A DNA stretch of 64,000 nt from Hemibagrus wyckioides (taxonomy: Eukaryota; Chordata; Actinopteri; Siluriformes; Bagridae). The stretch is from assembly GCF_019097595.1 (NCBI RefSeq), contig NC_080718.1, forward strand, positions 19,570,157 through 19,634,156, read 5' to 3'. Below, piece after piece: positions 35,000-48,569 of this stretch. Numbering within the stretch: position 1 is the stretch's first letter; every line of letters begins with the position of its first letter. Position numbers and translations under genes: made by a program. The notes under the pieces were generated by a model. It was not told the origin of the DNA, did not search any database, and worked only from the letters and a program-made list of their open reading frames with translations.

Positions 35000-37900
35000 G
35001 TTACTAAAACTTGGCTTGACTTTGCTCCCACTTTCAAAAATGCCAAATAAAACATATTGGGTGTGTGTGTTGATTTTACATTTCATATTAAACTACTACA
35101 CTAATAACTTAGGTTAATAGTATAGTTGATCTAAAAGCCTATGGAAGTACCTCAGTCAGAATTCAACCAGCTGACCCTCGAGGCTAATGTTCTGTGGCCG
35201 GATACGTATAATGAGGCCTTTATATGTTTCACCCACATCAAAAGACCTTTGTGAACAACACAACCAGGAATCTGTACACATTTTTACAGACAATTAACAA
35301 TTGGCTTGGGTAAATTGAGTACTATGTCCTTAATGTCTCAAGCTAACTGAATCTTGATTAGAAATTTGAGGAAATATGTTAACAATGGGACTGGCGTTGG
35401 TTCAGAATGCGCTCCATTTCAGTGGCTTGCACTCAGCAGCTGCTAATGACGGAAAATAATAAGCCTGCGTACAGAGCCTGGTCGTTTAACGTCATTTACT
35501 ACAAAACCAGCAAAGATGATACGCTGATACACCGCTGAGCAGAAATGTACACGAAAGCCTCCTTTGTGTATGTGTGTGTGTTTAAACACAGCATTTGTCT
35601 TCCATCTCCACTATAAAGGTGATCCAGACACTCACATGGGCTTACATACGTCTTCACTAATATCAAGTCTGCGATACTTTATTATTATTTATTATTAACA
35701 AAGGAGATGCTCAGTCGCAGCATCAAAGTGTCCACAATGCTTTCATTACCCAGAAATTGGGCAGCCTCTCAAACAGCTACTCTTCTCAGTAAATGTGATT
35801 TTCCGAATATTGTCTTGATTTGAAAGTGTTTTGTTTTGCTTGCAAAATCCCAGAATCAAATTATGGCTTCTTTTCCCGCTCTGTGAAGTCACAGCCAAAG
35901 GGATGTGGTCCATTAACGTACAAGATCCTTTAATTTCCAAACAGCTTGAGAAAAGCACACACACTCCATGCCAGCCGTCACCTGACCCAGCTGCCAAATA
36001 CAATTCCATATGTAGCGCCTGAATGTTTCACAGAGACGCACTCTTCCATTTAATCCAGGTCTTATCTTAATCATCGATGGAAGCCTGGAAAGGCAAACAA
36101 GTTCCTCTGATTAACATTTAAAGTTCTGTTCAGCCTTCCACTGGCAAAAAAAAAAAAAAACGCCCCTCTATTCTTTTAAGGCCCAAGTGTATTCAAGAAT
36201 GTAGGATTGTGTTACATTTTTTCTGTGGTGTATAAAAGTGATGTAGTAGAGTTTCAAAGAGTCATATAGAAAAGTTGGATACAGCGAATGGATAATGATT
36301 TAAAAGGAATACAGGGTTCATTATGATGATTAGGGTCGAAGTGAATTATTTTCCTATAACGGCACACAATGAAGTGTTTTATTTCTCTGTTTTTTTTATT
36401 AATTAAACAACTGCACGTCATCGTTTTTCATCCAAATTGAAATACATTTTAATCAAGTCTGTGAAACACATTAGTTTCTGTAATAACAGCTATAGAAACA
36501 GCCTGGTTTCCTCACCAGACCTTCTCTTTGATGGGAAAAAAAACATCTATCATGAAGACTTTCCCTTGGTGGAAAATGTACTGACTGTTTAAAAATCACA
36601 TACACAAGAGACTCCGTCCAAGAAAAGAGTAAAAAAAAGTAAAGTCTCTTAAAAAAAAACATCTTTGTTTTTACATTCATTTATTATTTGTCAGATTTGT
36701 CTTTCATATTAAGACTTACTGGCTATACAGTTATGTGGCTGCTTACTTGACTTTCATAATAAATCTTTCCTTTTTTTTTATCTAATCCATCTCTTTCATA
36801 AACTACTATACACATAATCAATTTTCTCCTTTCCTGACTTCTTCCAGTATTACCTGTTTGGCCAGGTCTGTCTCTCCTTTGCCTATGAAGTGAAGTATGA
36901 TGCTGTAATTAGGACGTCTGCTCTGTGATACACAATACGCGGACGGTTTAACTCACACCCGACAAACACAATTTTAATCTGGAAAGTAGCACGCAATCAG
37001 AATATTGGATCTGACATCAGACGTAGCCACAGAGGCTATCCCCACACACCCTCCTCGAGCTTCAAAGCTCTTCCTGGGCCTGTTATAGCTTTCCCTCGTG
37101 ATGAAGTGTGACAGTCCACAAACACAAAAGCCCCGGCCCTCTCGTGGGCCGCTCTGCTTTTCTTGGAGCACCTCGACCAGCGCGATGCCAAGCCAGCTTG
37201 TCTGTTGTCAGAATGGACCCCCCGTATCCAGGTCCGTGTGTGTGTCAGTGTTTGTGCGTGTCTGGGTTGCCTGGGATGATGTAATCGGTATTTGGTGGGG
37301 GGGTGTGGACTAATGCCCACTTCCCCTCGCTGCTGTCTCCATCTGCAGCTCGGTTTTTCTAGCGATGACTCTAATGTGCTCCAGATCCAACCAGAAAACC
37401 ACCTGTACAGCCCCTGAAATAGTCACATTTAGGATCCTCCTAAAATGAGAGTAAAACCTAGCTGAGTGGAACAGAGAGCTGCACTGCATTTTACCAAATA
37501 CTGGGATTTACTGAATATAGGAAACACAATACACGAAATAATGTCCGTTATAGAAAGCGATTAAAGCATGTGTACCATAAAACTGTATGGAAAAAAACTG
37601 TTATTAGTGAGGTGTAGTTGTGTTTACTGCTGTTTCTCAAAAATGTTCTTACAGTAATCTTCAGTAATCTCTTGTTTGGCATCTCTATGGATATGAAAAG
37701 CCCTCAAATAGCTTTTGAACAATACCCAGGAGTGCTGCTTGGTATATTTATTTTAAAAATAGAGGTGACATTTACTATAGTAATTCATCATTAATAGCAC
37801 TGAAAGTCTACTATAGTAGAAACCGAAAAGTCTGCTTTAAAGGATTATAACGCACTATTATAACCACTTCTTGTGCTACTTTGTTGAAAGGCCATCACAG

Positions 37901-39900
37901 AAAAGTTAAAGCTCTTAAGAAACTACTACTACTTTCGGAGTGGAAACTACTTTGGAGGGCCATTCATTTTTTTTTTTTTTTAAAAACATTTACTCAGAGC
38001 TTGGAAAAACTTCTCAGTACCCACATGAATGTAGCATATGTGTCTTCTGTTATAGCACTCCCATAAGTCTCTTTTATTCCAGACCTTTAGCACTCAGAAA
38101 AGTAAACATGGGGGATGCTGTTAAATTAAAAATAATAATCATAATAGTAATAAAAAAAAGTTTGAGAACTTGGAAAAGACTGGTTGATTGTAAATGGGAT
38201 GAATTTTCGCTACATACCTCCTGGATGGGTAATATGATCAGCAAATTAATTCAGCCAGCTAGCAGAACAAAGTGAAGCCTTTATTGCTCGGGTACTATGC
38301 AGTGTAACGTAGCTAACAGTACTCATAAGCTATTGATTAGTTCATAAGCTAACAAATGGCTTGTTGCTAATATAGCATGCTGAGTTAACCGTTATTTACA
38401 CAAGATAAATAATCAACAGTTCTTGTGAGCTAGCTTAGATGCCAGGTTATCTAATAGTTCCATTACCCACCCAAGCTGTGACTTTGAAGGCTATGAAAAT
38501 GAGTGTCATTTTGCTGTGCTTTGAATTTTGCCGCTGAGTTTGTTTTTCTTTTGGCTCGCTTTTGGGTGAGATTTGGATTTGATCTTTTCTTTCCCTCTGT
38601 GGTCCAAGTTGGAGGAAAGAGATGGAAGGTTCTTCTTAATGTGTTTGGCTAATCAGACGCTCTACGTCCTATCCAGACAGCAGTGAGATGTCACCTGCGT
38701 CCTTCACTAGGCCAGGCCTGTCAGTACAACAGCAGCAAGCAATGCCGCCATTTGTCTTGTGGTTTTGAGTCACGGCTATTTCTCCACATGCCGTCCAATA
38801 TCAACATAGGACCTATAAATATCTTGCATGAAGTGCGCCTCCACTGGGAAAAGCATAAGTGAATCTGTGGAAGACAGGGAAAAGAGAGAGAGAGAGCTCT
38901 TGATCTGTTTGCTGACTGACTTCTTAGACACATCTGGGCTCTGTCGTGGAAATGAGGAGCAGCACACTTATAGTAGACTTGGAAACCACCAAAGTCACAT
39001 GGAAAGCATTATTTCCTCCAATCAAAGTTATTATCCATCTGAATCACCAGCCCAAGTGCTTTGAAGATATGCTCTAGAAAGCTCATCCTAGCACAGGCAG
39101 ACAAACTTTAATCCATTTCAGGGTTCAACTTGGCCATGTAGAATTACCATTGTAAGTTTATGCTGGATGTGTCATCATGGAAAGCTGCCATGTTTTCCAT
39201 GGGCTCAATAGGTTACCAAAACACTTCCCCACACCCTAAATCTAACTCAAACACTGAGCTTAAACCCAACATTAAACACAAAAATTCAGCCCCAGCGTGT
39301 GACGAAAAACTTTCGATGCAGTAGATCCTGCTAATGAATGCACTCATGGGGAACAAATACTTCTCAGTACTTCTATTTATAGTGCTATACTAAAATTATA
39401 CTATGAAATTTCATATATGAATTTAAATACTCCAGCTATGATCAACTGCAGTTTTGTAGTTGGAGCAGCTTTCTCTGTTACGGCTTATCCAATCACGTGA
39501 ATTTATATGAATTATGTTGTTGAAAAATGTTCATCAGACCAGAAAGTCATTACCGTGTTGGAGACATTATGTCAGAAATGGAAGAAGATTTCACACACTT
39601 TTAGATTACATACAAACATTTTTCATTTGATTTACTCTCGCTGATCTGATTAAGGAAGTGAGGCTTGTTTAAAAAAAAAAGTCAATGACAAAAACAGTGT
39701 TTAAAGGTGAATGGAAGACTTTTACTGTGTGTAAAACTTGAAAAGTTACAGTTCTCCTTGAAATTGTACTTGGAACCCTTCCACAAGACCTGAACCCCCT
39801 ATCCTTTATTTTTTTTACTTACTTACTTTAAAAGTTAACTGTGGTCACTGTTCAGTTTTTTCTGCTGCTTGTAATGTCCTTAGTAAACAAGGAATTTACC
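35000..39900. other. Intergenic stretch with no recognised gene
   Basis: Mostly unique sequence with short homopolymers and a small TAGCTAA-rich patch near 38310-38460 that recalls the minisatellite at 33 kb. No exon or intact mobile element was recognised. Confidence 0.55.
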
Positions 39901-39923
39901 CAAATATGTAATAAATGTGGGAA

Positions 39924-40055
39924 TGTGGTAGCTTAGTGGTTAATGTGTTGGCCTCCTGCTCAGAAAGTTGTGAGTTTGAATCCCAGGTCCACCAAACTTC
40001 TGGACCCCAGGCCCTTAACCCTCAGTTGTATTGTATTTACAGTGGTACTGTAAAT
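39924..40055 (+). mobile_element. Truncated tRNA-derived SINE (same family as 4570-4747)
   Basis: GCTTAGTGGTTAATGTGTTG, AGAAAGTTGTGAGTTTGAAT (with the B box GAGTTTGAATCCC) and CCCAGGTCCACCAA match the head and body of the SINE at 4570. After CCCTTAACCCTCAGTTGTAT the tail decays and the conserved GGATAAGGG end is missing. Confidence 0.7.
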
Positions 40056-40694
40056 CTCAGTCCCATTCAGAAAGTGTAGTGTACTCAAGATATACAACAA
40101 TTCTCTTTTTACTAAGTTTTCAGCAAATGCAGTTGTAAAAATTTCAGTTTTTAAACCATTATCTAAATCAGTGTAAATAAATCCCACATATAATCAGTTT
40201 AATGAATCTGTAACCATAGTCTCAACAAACTGTCACCAAGAAGAGTAACTAAATGTGATCCAGTGCAAAAGTGCTTCACTAATCTTGGAAAACTCACAAA
40301 CATCAACAATATTTTCTACTAAAATGAAAGCAATGGAAATAAAAAGGAATCACCAATTCAGTCCATAATATGGAATTTCATTTGTTTTATTCCAGTAACT
40401 GTTGGCTTTTATTCGAGTCTTTTCACTCTTTTTGCGGCCGTGCTGAAAGGGCGAACAGTTTTTAAAGCTGTAGTGATATTTGGTAAAAGATGGCCTCCGA
40501 TCATTCCAATCCGCATTGAAGCTGTGAGTAACCGTTAATAAAAAACAAAGGCCAAGGTCTTGTCTGCGAATCCTACCGACGTGTTCATCTTCTCATTCCA
40601 GATGAGAAACTGTATACGAGTCTGGATATGACCTCAAGTTTATAGCCTGGACCTGTTGCTCCTGAGCGATTGATTGTCACTGAGTGAAAACAGC

Positions 40695-40803
40695 ATGGCC
40701 CCGTTGGAGCACTGTCTCAGCAAGAAGCTAACGAGTTTCTATCGGCCGCTCTGCTTCGAGAAGCACATCAGCGTCTACGTACTCCCTCTTCTGTTTTTTA
40801 TAG
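40695..40803 (+). CDS. Candidate first coding exon, unidentified membrane protein (weak)
   Basis: An ATG in strong context (A at -3, G at +4; CAGCATGG) opens 36 codons reading MAPLEHCLSKKLTSFYRPLC, then about FEKHISVYVLPLLFFI, and meets a splice-donor-like ATAG|GTGAAT at 40803/40804. The last 13 residues are hydrophobic and could start a membrane segment. The pattern of a cysteine, then a basic amphipathic stretch, then a hydrophobic helix loosely recalls the N-terminus of patched-domain (PTCHD) proteins, but I cannot align it convincingly and found no following exon in the window. It may be a chance frame. Confidence 0.2.
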
Positions 40804-40992
40804 GTGAATTCCATACACTGGACCAATCTTCCTTGCGGCAGGAGTTCTGTGATTAAAGTGTATAAAAAAGCAGGCAGGTCCACTAAAGTGGCGTGATTTA
40901 CTGAGCTGTCACCCTGGTTCAGGCAGGGCAAGAAGTTCAGACCTCAGCAGGAGAGTCCTAATGAAAATGAAACAAGGAGAGCAATAGAAACC

Positions 40993-41033
40993 TGTGTGTG
41001 TATATATATGTGTGTGTGTGTGTGTTTGTGTGA
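40993..41033 (+). repeat. (TG)n/(TA)n compound microsatellite
   Basis: TG units interrupted by a short TATATATA block. Confidence 0.85.
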
Positions 41034-41944
41034 GTGGGGAGGGGTTAAGGGTGGTTGATATGGCTTTTTGTGTTGAGCTCCCTGTGGCCAGTAAGTCACC
41101 TTTCCATGACCTTTCCAAGCCCTGACCCTGGTTTCCCGTCAAGCAGGATTCATCTGGATGCTAAAACTCTTAAGGATGCTGATATCTTAAGAATGGACTG
41201 GCTGCAAATGACACATCCTGGTGGAACACGCTTTACCTCACATGTATTATTCACAAATTCACACACTCACACAACACCCACTCTATCCCTGATATAACCT
41301 CTCTCACACTGAGTTCACAGTCAGGCCATGTGGATATGTGCCCAAAGAAAGAGTTTGGGGGCAAAGGCATGAGACTGAAGGCCTGTAAAGTTCTCAAGAG
41401 CTTCCAAGTGGGAGGATCCAGACTTTGTTTAGGCAAACCGTGCGAGGGGGAAGGGTGATCAGACATGTATGCAGATGTCCCATATTTAAGCTACACTGTT
41501 ATTTCTGTCATTGCAGTCAAAGGCCATGCTGTGAGGGAGCGCAGCTGGAGAGAAAAAAAATGAAAGAAAGAAAGCCAGAGCGGAAAAGCGAGAGAGAAAA
41601 CGGAGGCGGGGCTTAAACATGTCCTAATATCCATAATAGGAATGGTGGCCGTGCTATGTATCTAGAGAGAGAAGCGATTCTTCCTTTTCCCTGGCTGGGA
41701 ATGTTAAGGTTTATAGAAAGTCCCTCCTGTAGCAGCAGTGAGAGGGGAGGATGTGTGTAGCACAGCCAGGCCAGATGCGCTCCAGACAGGCCGCAACGCT
41801 CTACGCTGGCCTCTTGAGGGAAGCGATGTTGGCCTGGAGATAGCTGATTCAAGAGCTCGGTATCCACCACATCCTGCAGCAGGCACGCACAGGGAACCAG
41901 CGCTTACAGACTTTGTACCAGCCAGACCCCTCCAGAGCTTTCAC

Positions 41945-41968
41945 CACACACACACACACACACACACA
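41945..41968 (+). repeat. (CA)n microsatellite
   Basis: Eleven to twelve CA dinucleotides. Confidence 0.88.
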
Positions 41969-44860
41969 TGCCAAACCCTAACATCGCCATACCAGTTTTC
42001 ATGTTTGTCCAGCTCTGTGATGCTGTTTCCCATCAGCACTTCTCAACCCTTTCCTTTTTCACTCGTCTCCCAAGCCCAGCAATGCTACACTTCCACTATT
42101 TGTAATCATAACAGTTTCCTGCACTGGATATGACAACTATAAATATACAAAGCACATGAAAAGGAAAAGATTGAAGGAAACTATGATGGCATTTTACAGT
42201 GAGATCCACACACTAATGCTGCCTGCTTAACCCTCTGCAGGGCTCATTTTTCACCCTAAGTAACCCACTAATTTTTACTGCTACATCGTCCTCCACTCAC
42301 ACCACACTGCTGTTTCATATTCATGTTGCTCAAGCCTTGATATATGAGCTAGGACTGTGATGTCAGCGAAAACACTTTCAATAATTGCTATGAGAAATAT
42401 CCTCAACCTTCTAACACCTTTCCACGTCTAGCCCCACTCCCATCTCCTGAATCTTCATCTATCAGCTCAGCCGCAACACTTTAAGTGATACGAGTGATGT
42501 ATGGCTCAGTGCCATCCTTGTGTTCCACTCCTAACTATTTACATTCTATCAAGTGAGCGGGCCACCAGCCTGTGGTGCATAAGATTATCATAAATTAAAA
42601 AAGAAAAAAAAATACAGCCCATGAGCTAAGCATATCAAAGAGCTTAAACGATGAGCCTGAAGATGTGTTTTAGTTTAATGAATAAAATATTTGGCACCTA
42701 TATACGAGCTCAGATACTGATACAACACTGCCTGATTGCCATGTCATGTACTTAGGAGAGAGAAACAACACGTTCATGTTAGGACATGTTAAAACCAGTC
42801 GCGCAAGATGTTAGTTTAAAGATGAAAAATGTGTGGAGATAAAACTGATGTATCGAGACACCATCGAAACTAAAAGTGTTTGGAGGGCAAGTTGCAGTCT
42901 CAGTGTCATGGTCTCTCTGGTTTCGGTCCTTTCCATACTCCTCGCCTCTCAGAAAAGGAAATGTTCCTTCCTGGCATGGAATTGTTCGAGTTAAGATGAA
43001 GCGGATGCGTGCCGTAAATAGGAGAAGAGGCATCCAGCGGCCAAGCTGGGACAGTTGTGGCCTTGTCCTGCTCAGCATGTGCAGAATGTGGCATCGGATG
43101 AAATAAACTCTCTTGTCTGCACCAATGGTGGACATACAGTACAGGTCACACACACACACAACAGGTCAGCCACTTCACCTGCCGTTGCTTCACATAATAC
43201 GAGAACTGATGTCTTAATTTAATTTCCCTCCACTGGCAGGCAGATTCCATAAACGCTTGACACCAAAACTGTCCCAAAAGAGCAGGAACAGGCTGAGACA
43301 CTCCGAAAGAAGTCAATTAAACGTCTATCATTAACCTCCTATGGCTTACTGTCAATTATCTGTCCCATTAACTCGGTAATACAGTAGTGGGTATGCGCTT
43401 AACACTGAGAGGAAGCAGCATGGATATTGCTCAATAAAATGAGAACAGAAATGATGACTTTTAAATAAATTCAGTTCAATTATATTGAAGTACTCATTTA
43501 AGGCCATTTGCACCTCTGGTCCCAGCTTTTAGATGATTCATGCTCATAATAAGGTATATTACTGCTGCCTTTATATAGATTAGTCATAAATTTGCCATGC
43601 TTATATGACTGTTTAAAACCCAGCGTGCAGGAAGGCTCTTTATATCACAATTATCATATTAATGATGTTTCACTTTCATACTGAACTGGAAATACTGTAT
43701 CTGATGAGAAATTAATGATGGCTTTGAACTGAGTAAACCATGTAAATTCCACTACAAAATGATAGCATGGACGTCATCATCAGTAATTAATATGTCCTAT
43801 CTCATGAGTACTAATAGTGAAACTGCAGAAGCTTGGAAATAGTTTTGGTACTCAGGAATTTAGCCATGGGGCAATAGCCATGCTTTTGTGCTAGTCGTAA
43901 GACACTGCAACTTCAAACCTCGGAGCAGTCAGAGAAAGAAAAACCTCTAATGCAAAACTTTCACAAACAGAAATATGATTTGCAATCTCAAACTGTTTCA
44001 TTCACGCATATTTCCACTGACTGAGTCTAAACAACTTTTTTTTTTATTGTTTCCATGTTTGGCTTATGTTTTCGTTTAAGAATCATATTTGAAAAGAGAA
44101 GGAAAGCTTTATCCTGAACCTCCCGGATACAGTGTTTATATCGTAACTCACCACAGACATAATGCAACCTAAACACACATTCAGTACTGTGTGTGGAGAG
44201 CTGTATTTCCCATTCTAAAGGGCTGTTATCTGTTTCCTGTACTAACAGGAATGTTTTTTTAACTTCCTCCTGTCCTCTTGACCTCTTTGAGAAGGAAAGG
44301 TATGGTCAAGACCACGTTCCATCATCGCCTTCTGCTAATGTGTTCTGAAACCATGGAACCTGCTTTGGCTTTAGTTTTAAGATGATTTGGCATAGATCAC
44401 CACACATACTTACCATGGCTCATTAACTTCAAGTGTTTTTCCTATCCCGATGATAATTCAGCTTGCCAAGCCGTCCATTACCGAGTTGAAGATTCAAGTA
44501 AATAACCATGAGCTGATGGCACAAACAATCACGTAAATGTGTATTTTGGGTAAACCAGACCTTCACAAATGTGAGCCAAATATAAATAGCCGAGCCTTTA
44601 TTTTCTTTTAGGCATTTAAACCATTCCTGTGTCAAATTAAATGAACATTCTGCTCGTACAATGCTGCTTGCTTACAAAAGAAACCTCAAGTACTTCAGAT
44701 GCGATGTTCGGTTGAAAGAAGTTTTCTTCTACACATTTCCCAGAGCTGCCCATCACAGTTACAGGCCTGCTGCTGGATACAAACTGCTTTCTCAAACTGT
44801 ATGTGAGAGCTAACGGCTTCTGAATGATGGCTATGTTTGCAAAAAGTTAAGTTTACTGCC

Positions 44861-44895
<35 letters not shown>

Positions 44896-44897
44896 TT
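44861..44897 (+). repeat. (TTTA)n microsatellite
   Basis: About nine uninterrupted TTTA units. Confidence 0.92.
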
Positions 44898-45067
44898 ACA
44901 TATAAGTCAGTAACCTAAATGCGACCCTCGAAGTCCAAATACTTTTTTGTGATATTTTCCAACGTTCTCCACCAGTCAGTTAACCTGCTCAAAGTTAAAA
45001 AGAGGTCTGCCTCAGGTTTTTAAATGAATTACATGCACTAATGATCTGGACCATCAACGTCCAAGCC

Positions 45068-45253
45068 AGTAGTGTCCGTTCTTATCCAGAAAGGATCATT
45101 ATGGGTGCAAGTTTTCATTCCAGCCAAGCAGAAGCCACACCTGAGTCTACACCTAAGAGCCAAGATCAGCTCAGTAAACAGGTGGCATCAGGTGTAGCTC
45201 CTGCTTGACTTGACTGGAATGGAAACCTGCACTGACTCTTTCTGGATAAGATC
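45068..45253. mobile_element. Foldback MITE-like palindromic element
   Basis: The left arm starts AGTGTCCGTTCTTATCCAGA. The right arm, reverse-complemented, starts GGTGTCCGATCTTATCCAGA. Further in, TGGGTGCAAGTTTTCATTCC pairs with TCAGTGCAGGTTTCCATTCC, and AAGCAGAAGCCACACCTGA with AAGCAGGAGCTACACCTGA. The arms are about 75 bp with a short loop, so almost the whole 185 bp is one imperfect hairpin. There is no coding capacity. It matches the structure of a common fish foldback element. Confidence 0.85.
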
Positions 45254-45259
45254 GGACAC

Positions 45260-48200
45260 CCTTGGATTTGTTGTCACTCAAAATATTTTATTTTATATAT
45301 GGAAACTTGATTTGAATGCTTTTAAATGAGGCTTTAGAGGTTAGATGAAGAGGCTTTAGAGGTTAGATGAGCTCAAGAGTAAGAATCTGATTCTTCCCAG
45401 GAAACAGTATATATATATATATATATATATTAAAACATTGAGGAAATAATATTGAGGAAATGTCAGATAAAGAAACCTTAGACTAATGGATAGTTTTGTT
45501 TTAGTTATTCACTTAAACACCCATGATAAGATGATGCTTTCACATTCATAACTACAAACGTTTCCTGTTTAATTGCCCTGACATTACTGAATAATTAACA
45601 GTGATGTAGTGCGCTGTTACAGAAAAATAATCTATAACTCTGTGCTGAGATTTTACCTGATGCCAAGTGGAGTTGCTCTTACCAATCCGAAGTGGATTCA
45701 TTTCCTAATAAAATACTTCATACATCCAGAAGTATTTTCTCTTATTCCACAGCAATTTGTCAATGATTACATTTTCTACATGACTTAGTGAACATGTCGT
45801 ACTCTTTAATCATTCATAATTACGTTTAATGTTGTGGATCGTCCATGAGCCAATTTAGTTCCTGTTATTACATATGTTCGACAGTCATTGCTTCAACAGT
45901 CTGATTTTTTTTTGAAATAAGACAAGAAAGCTTGTCATATTACAGATAGAAATCATAAGGCTCGATGTCCTGAAAACTTACTGACCCAAGTGCTGACACT
46001 GAAGACTCCTTCCATGAATGTTAAATAAATGTCTCCTTAAAGAAAACTTCAGCATGTCAACAATGATATACTTTTCCTTATGGAATAAAAACATGTTTTT
46101 AATCAGGCTTAAGTAAGGTGGAGTTTGACCAATCATACAGTGGTATAACTAAACTTATATACTAAGCAGTGATGTTTATTTTAGCGACATGTTTATTCAG
46201 AAAAGATAATGCCCAGTGTGCAAAAGTTCTCGATCCACATTAATATTATGCGCTACGTGACTCGTGTACATGTGTAGACCTTTGTAGAGGCGGTTAGAAA
46301 TATGCAGACTGTGCTGACAGAAATATGTTTGTGTCCTTTTTGGCTGCACTTCTTTGGTCAGGAAGACAAAGAGGAAGCATTTGTACACTTGCTCTCTGAG
46401 TCAGACAGGAGGGGAAGAGGTTGTGGGAAACACAGGACGACTGTTCTATGAAAGACGGATGTAAAACTTCTTTCTGAAGAAAACAAGAATATAACCGTAA
46501 AATGTTGCCAGCAGAATTTGGACTGGTTTTCTGAAGAGGGCTGCAGTGAATTCATGCAGGATTTGTCTTAATAGTCTACAGAAAACTGCAGCTAGACCCA
46601 GAAAGCTTCATGTTTCTCCCATCTGTCAGAAATAACTCATTCTTCATATACTTTCAAAACATTTTCTACACACACACACACATTTTCATTTCTAATGTTT
46701 ATTTAAGTGATTTCTGAAAAATAATTGATTCATTTTTATTGTGCCCTGTTAATTAATAATGTAATGTAATTACTACTAAAAAAATAAATGAACCCAATTA
46801 ATTATTTTCCATAAATCATTTAAATCAACTTATTGGTTTTGCATCGTGCAAATTAGGGACCACTATTTTCCCCCCAGAATGACTGGTGTTTTCATTCTGC
46901 TAAAAAGAATTTTCAGCTGATGCATAAAGGAGCAGCGGTTAGTGCAATCAATCAGCGATTACGATCTTGTTTGCAAGTTTTCCATACCTTCTCATTAGTG
47001 TACAGCATTTCTGCAGTAATTTGGAGCAGCAGAGTAATCCTGCGAGCGCTTTCGGCTGGAGCTCTGTTTCCTGTGGCCCGCGTGTATCGTGGCAGATGCC
47101 CATCTGTAGGCGAGTGGCCCGTGGAGGCCCACATTAGTGGCTGTTGGCCACGGCCCCAAGTCCATTCCGCCTCGGAAACTGTGATTATGGAGCGTGATTG
47201 CAGTGTCTGCAAGGATGATAAGAGGCCGGTTTAGTGTGCCAAGCAATTTAATCGTTAAAGGGGAAAAAACGAACACAAAGAAAATTAATGGTGCTTCAAA
47301 TGCTGCCTGAGTTTTTTTCATATCGATAATATCCATCCAGAGCAATTTCCCACAATTGGTGGCATATGGCCTTGTCCTACACTCTGCATTATGCCAGAAA
47401 GAATCAAATCTGTGTGAGTGAAGGTCAGCAAATTAAATGTACACATAAATGAGTAATGCACATGGGTAATGAGGCGCATAAGTAAACATATATAATGAGC
47501 TGGATAAATGATAAAAACAGGCAGTAAAGGTGTAGCTTTGGCCTGGAGCTGATGGGAATATTAAAGTACAATGGTTAAAAGATGGCGTTCTTGAGATGTA
47601 AGGTGAGAGCTGAGAGCATCTATGTCCGGCACATGCAGTATGAAAGAGCCTGCTGGGCAAAGTCCTGCGGGGAAACGTGCCTATGGTGGTCCCTCCTGCA
47701 CCAATGTTTTGAGGAATGCTTTTTGCCTCAGCAATTGCTTTAGGCAAATCCCCATCTCTCTGTCTCAGACCTCTCAGCGCTCGCTCCCTTACCCCTTCAC
47801 TCCATCTCTCGTTCTTTCTACCTCCTTCTATCTTCCTCCACCTCTAGATCTCCTCTGAAGGTTAGGGCTGCAGCTTGGGCCTGAAGTCTATTGCTGCAAT
47901 AAGAGCAGATAAGCTTTTTGCCAGACAGAGACACCACATGGGGCTGCACCTTGCCTGAGGATAAGGGCAGTGTTGCCCAGGGCCGTGAGACCCACGGCCG
48001 GGCCAGATGAGGCTTTAGTGACCCCGGCCAGAGTGGAGCTGACAGGTGAGAGGCCACTGCTGCGTCTAATGATGGCCGCCGCAGGGCAGGGTGGGGGATG
48101 GACCAGACCAGATGAGACCAGAAGAGACGAACAGAGAGAGGAGTGACGCAAGCAACGATAAAAATCTATAACCGTGGCTATGTGCCAAGAGGCTGTCCAT

Positions 48201-48560
48201 CCAGTCAGCAGAGAATCTGGCCTTCATCTCCGCTTCCTGACCACGTGACTGCAGGACAGAGGATACACTCACTCTGCTTGAGGGGTTTTCAAAATCTAGG
48301 CATGGTGCAAAAGTCATTTTGTGCTTACAGCGGTTGAATAAAGGGTCCGAGTATCAGTTTCATTGTAATATTCTGTACTTTGAAAGTTTTAGATAAAAAA
48401 AAATTTATTCCAATTATGGCGATTACATAATACTAATATATATATATATTGTCAGAAAAATCTGAATAAATCCGAGGAGAATCACACATGCAGATGTTTC
48501 TAGACAGGTGTATTGTATGATATAATTAAGCAATTAACATCCTACCATGCTTTGTGGTAT
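45260..48560. other. Intergenic stretch with no recognised gene
   Basis: Unique sequence, AT-rich to 46880 and more balanced from 46900 to 48340. The block 46900-47230 is a candidate conserved non-coding element. Open frames on both strands at 46920-47345 overlap each other and are not credible genes. Confidence 0.5.
45409..45431 (+). repeat. (TA)n microsatellite
   Basis: Eleven TA dinucleotides. Confidence 0.85.
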
Positions 48561-48569
48561 ATATAAAAA

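Larger units (their letters stand above)
41034..45060. other. Intergenic stretch with no recognised gene
   Basis: Largely unique sequence. The block at 43240-43420 has the look of a constrained non-coding element. No exon was recognised. Confidence 0.5.
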
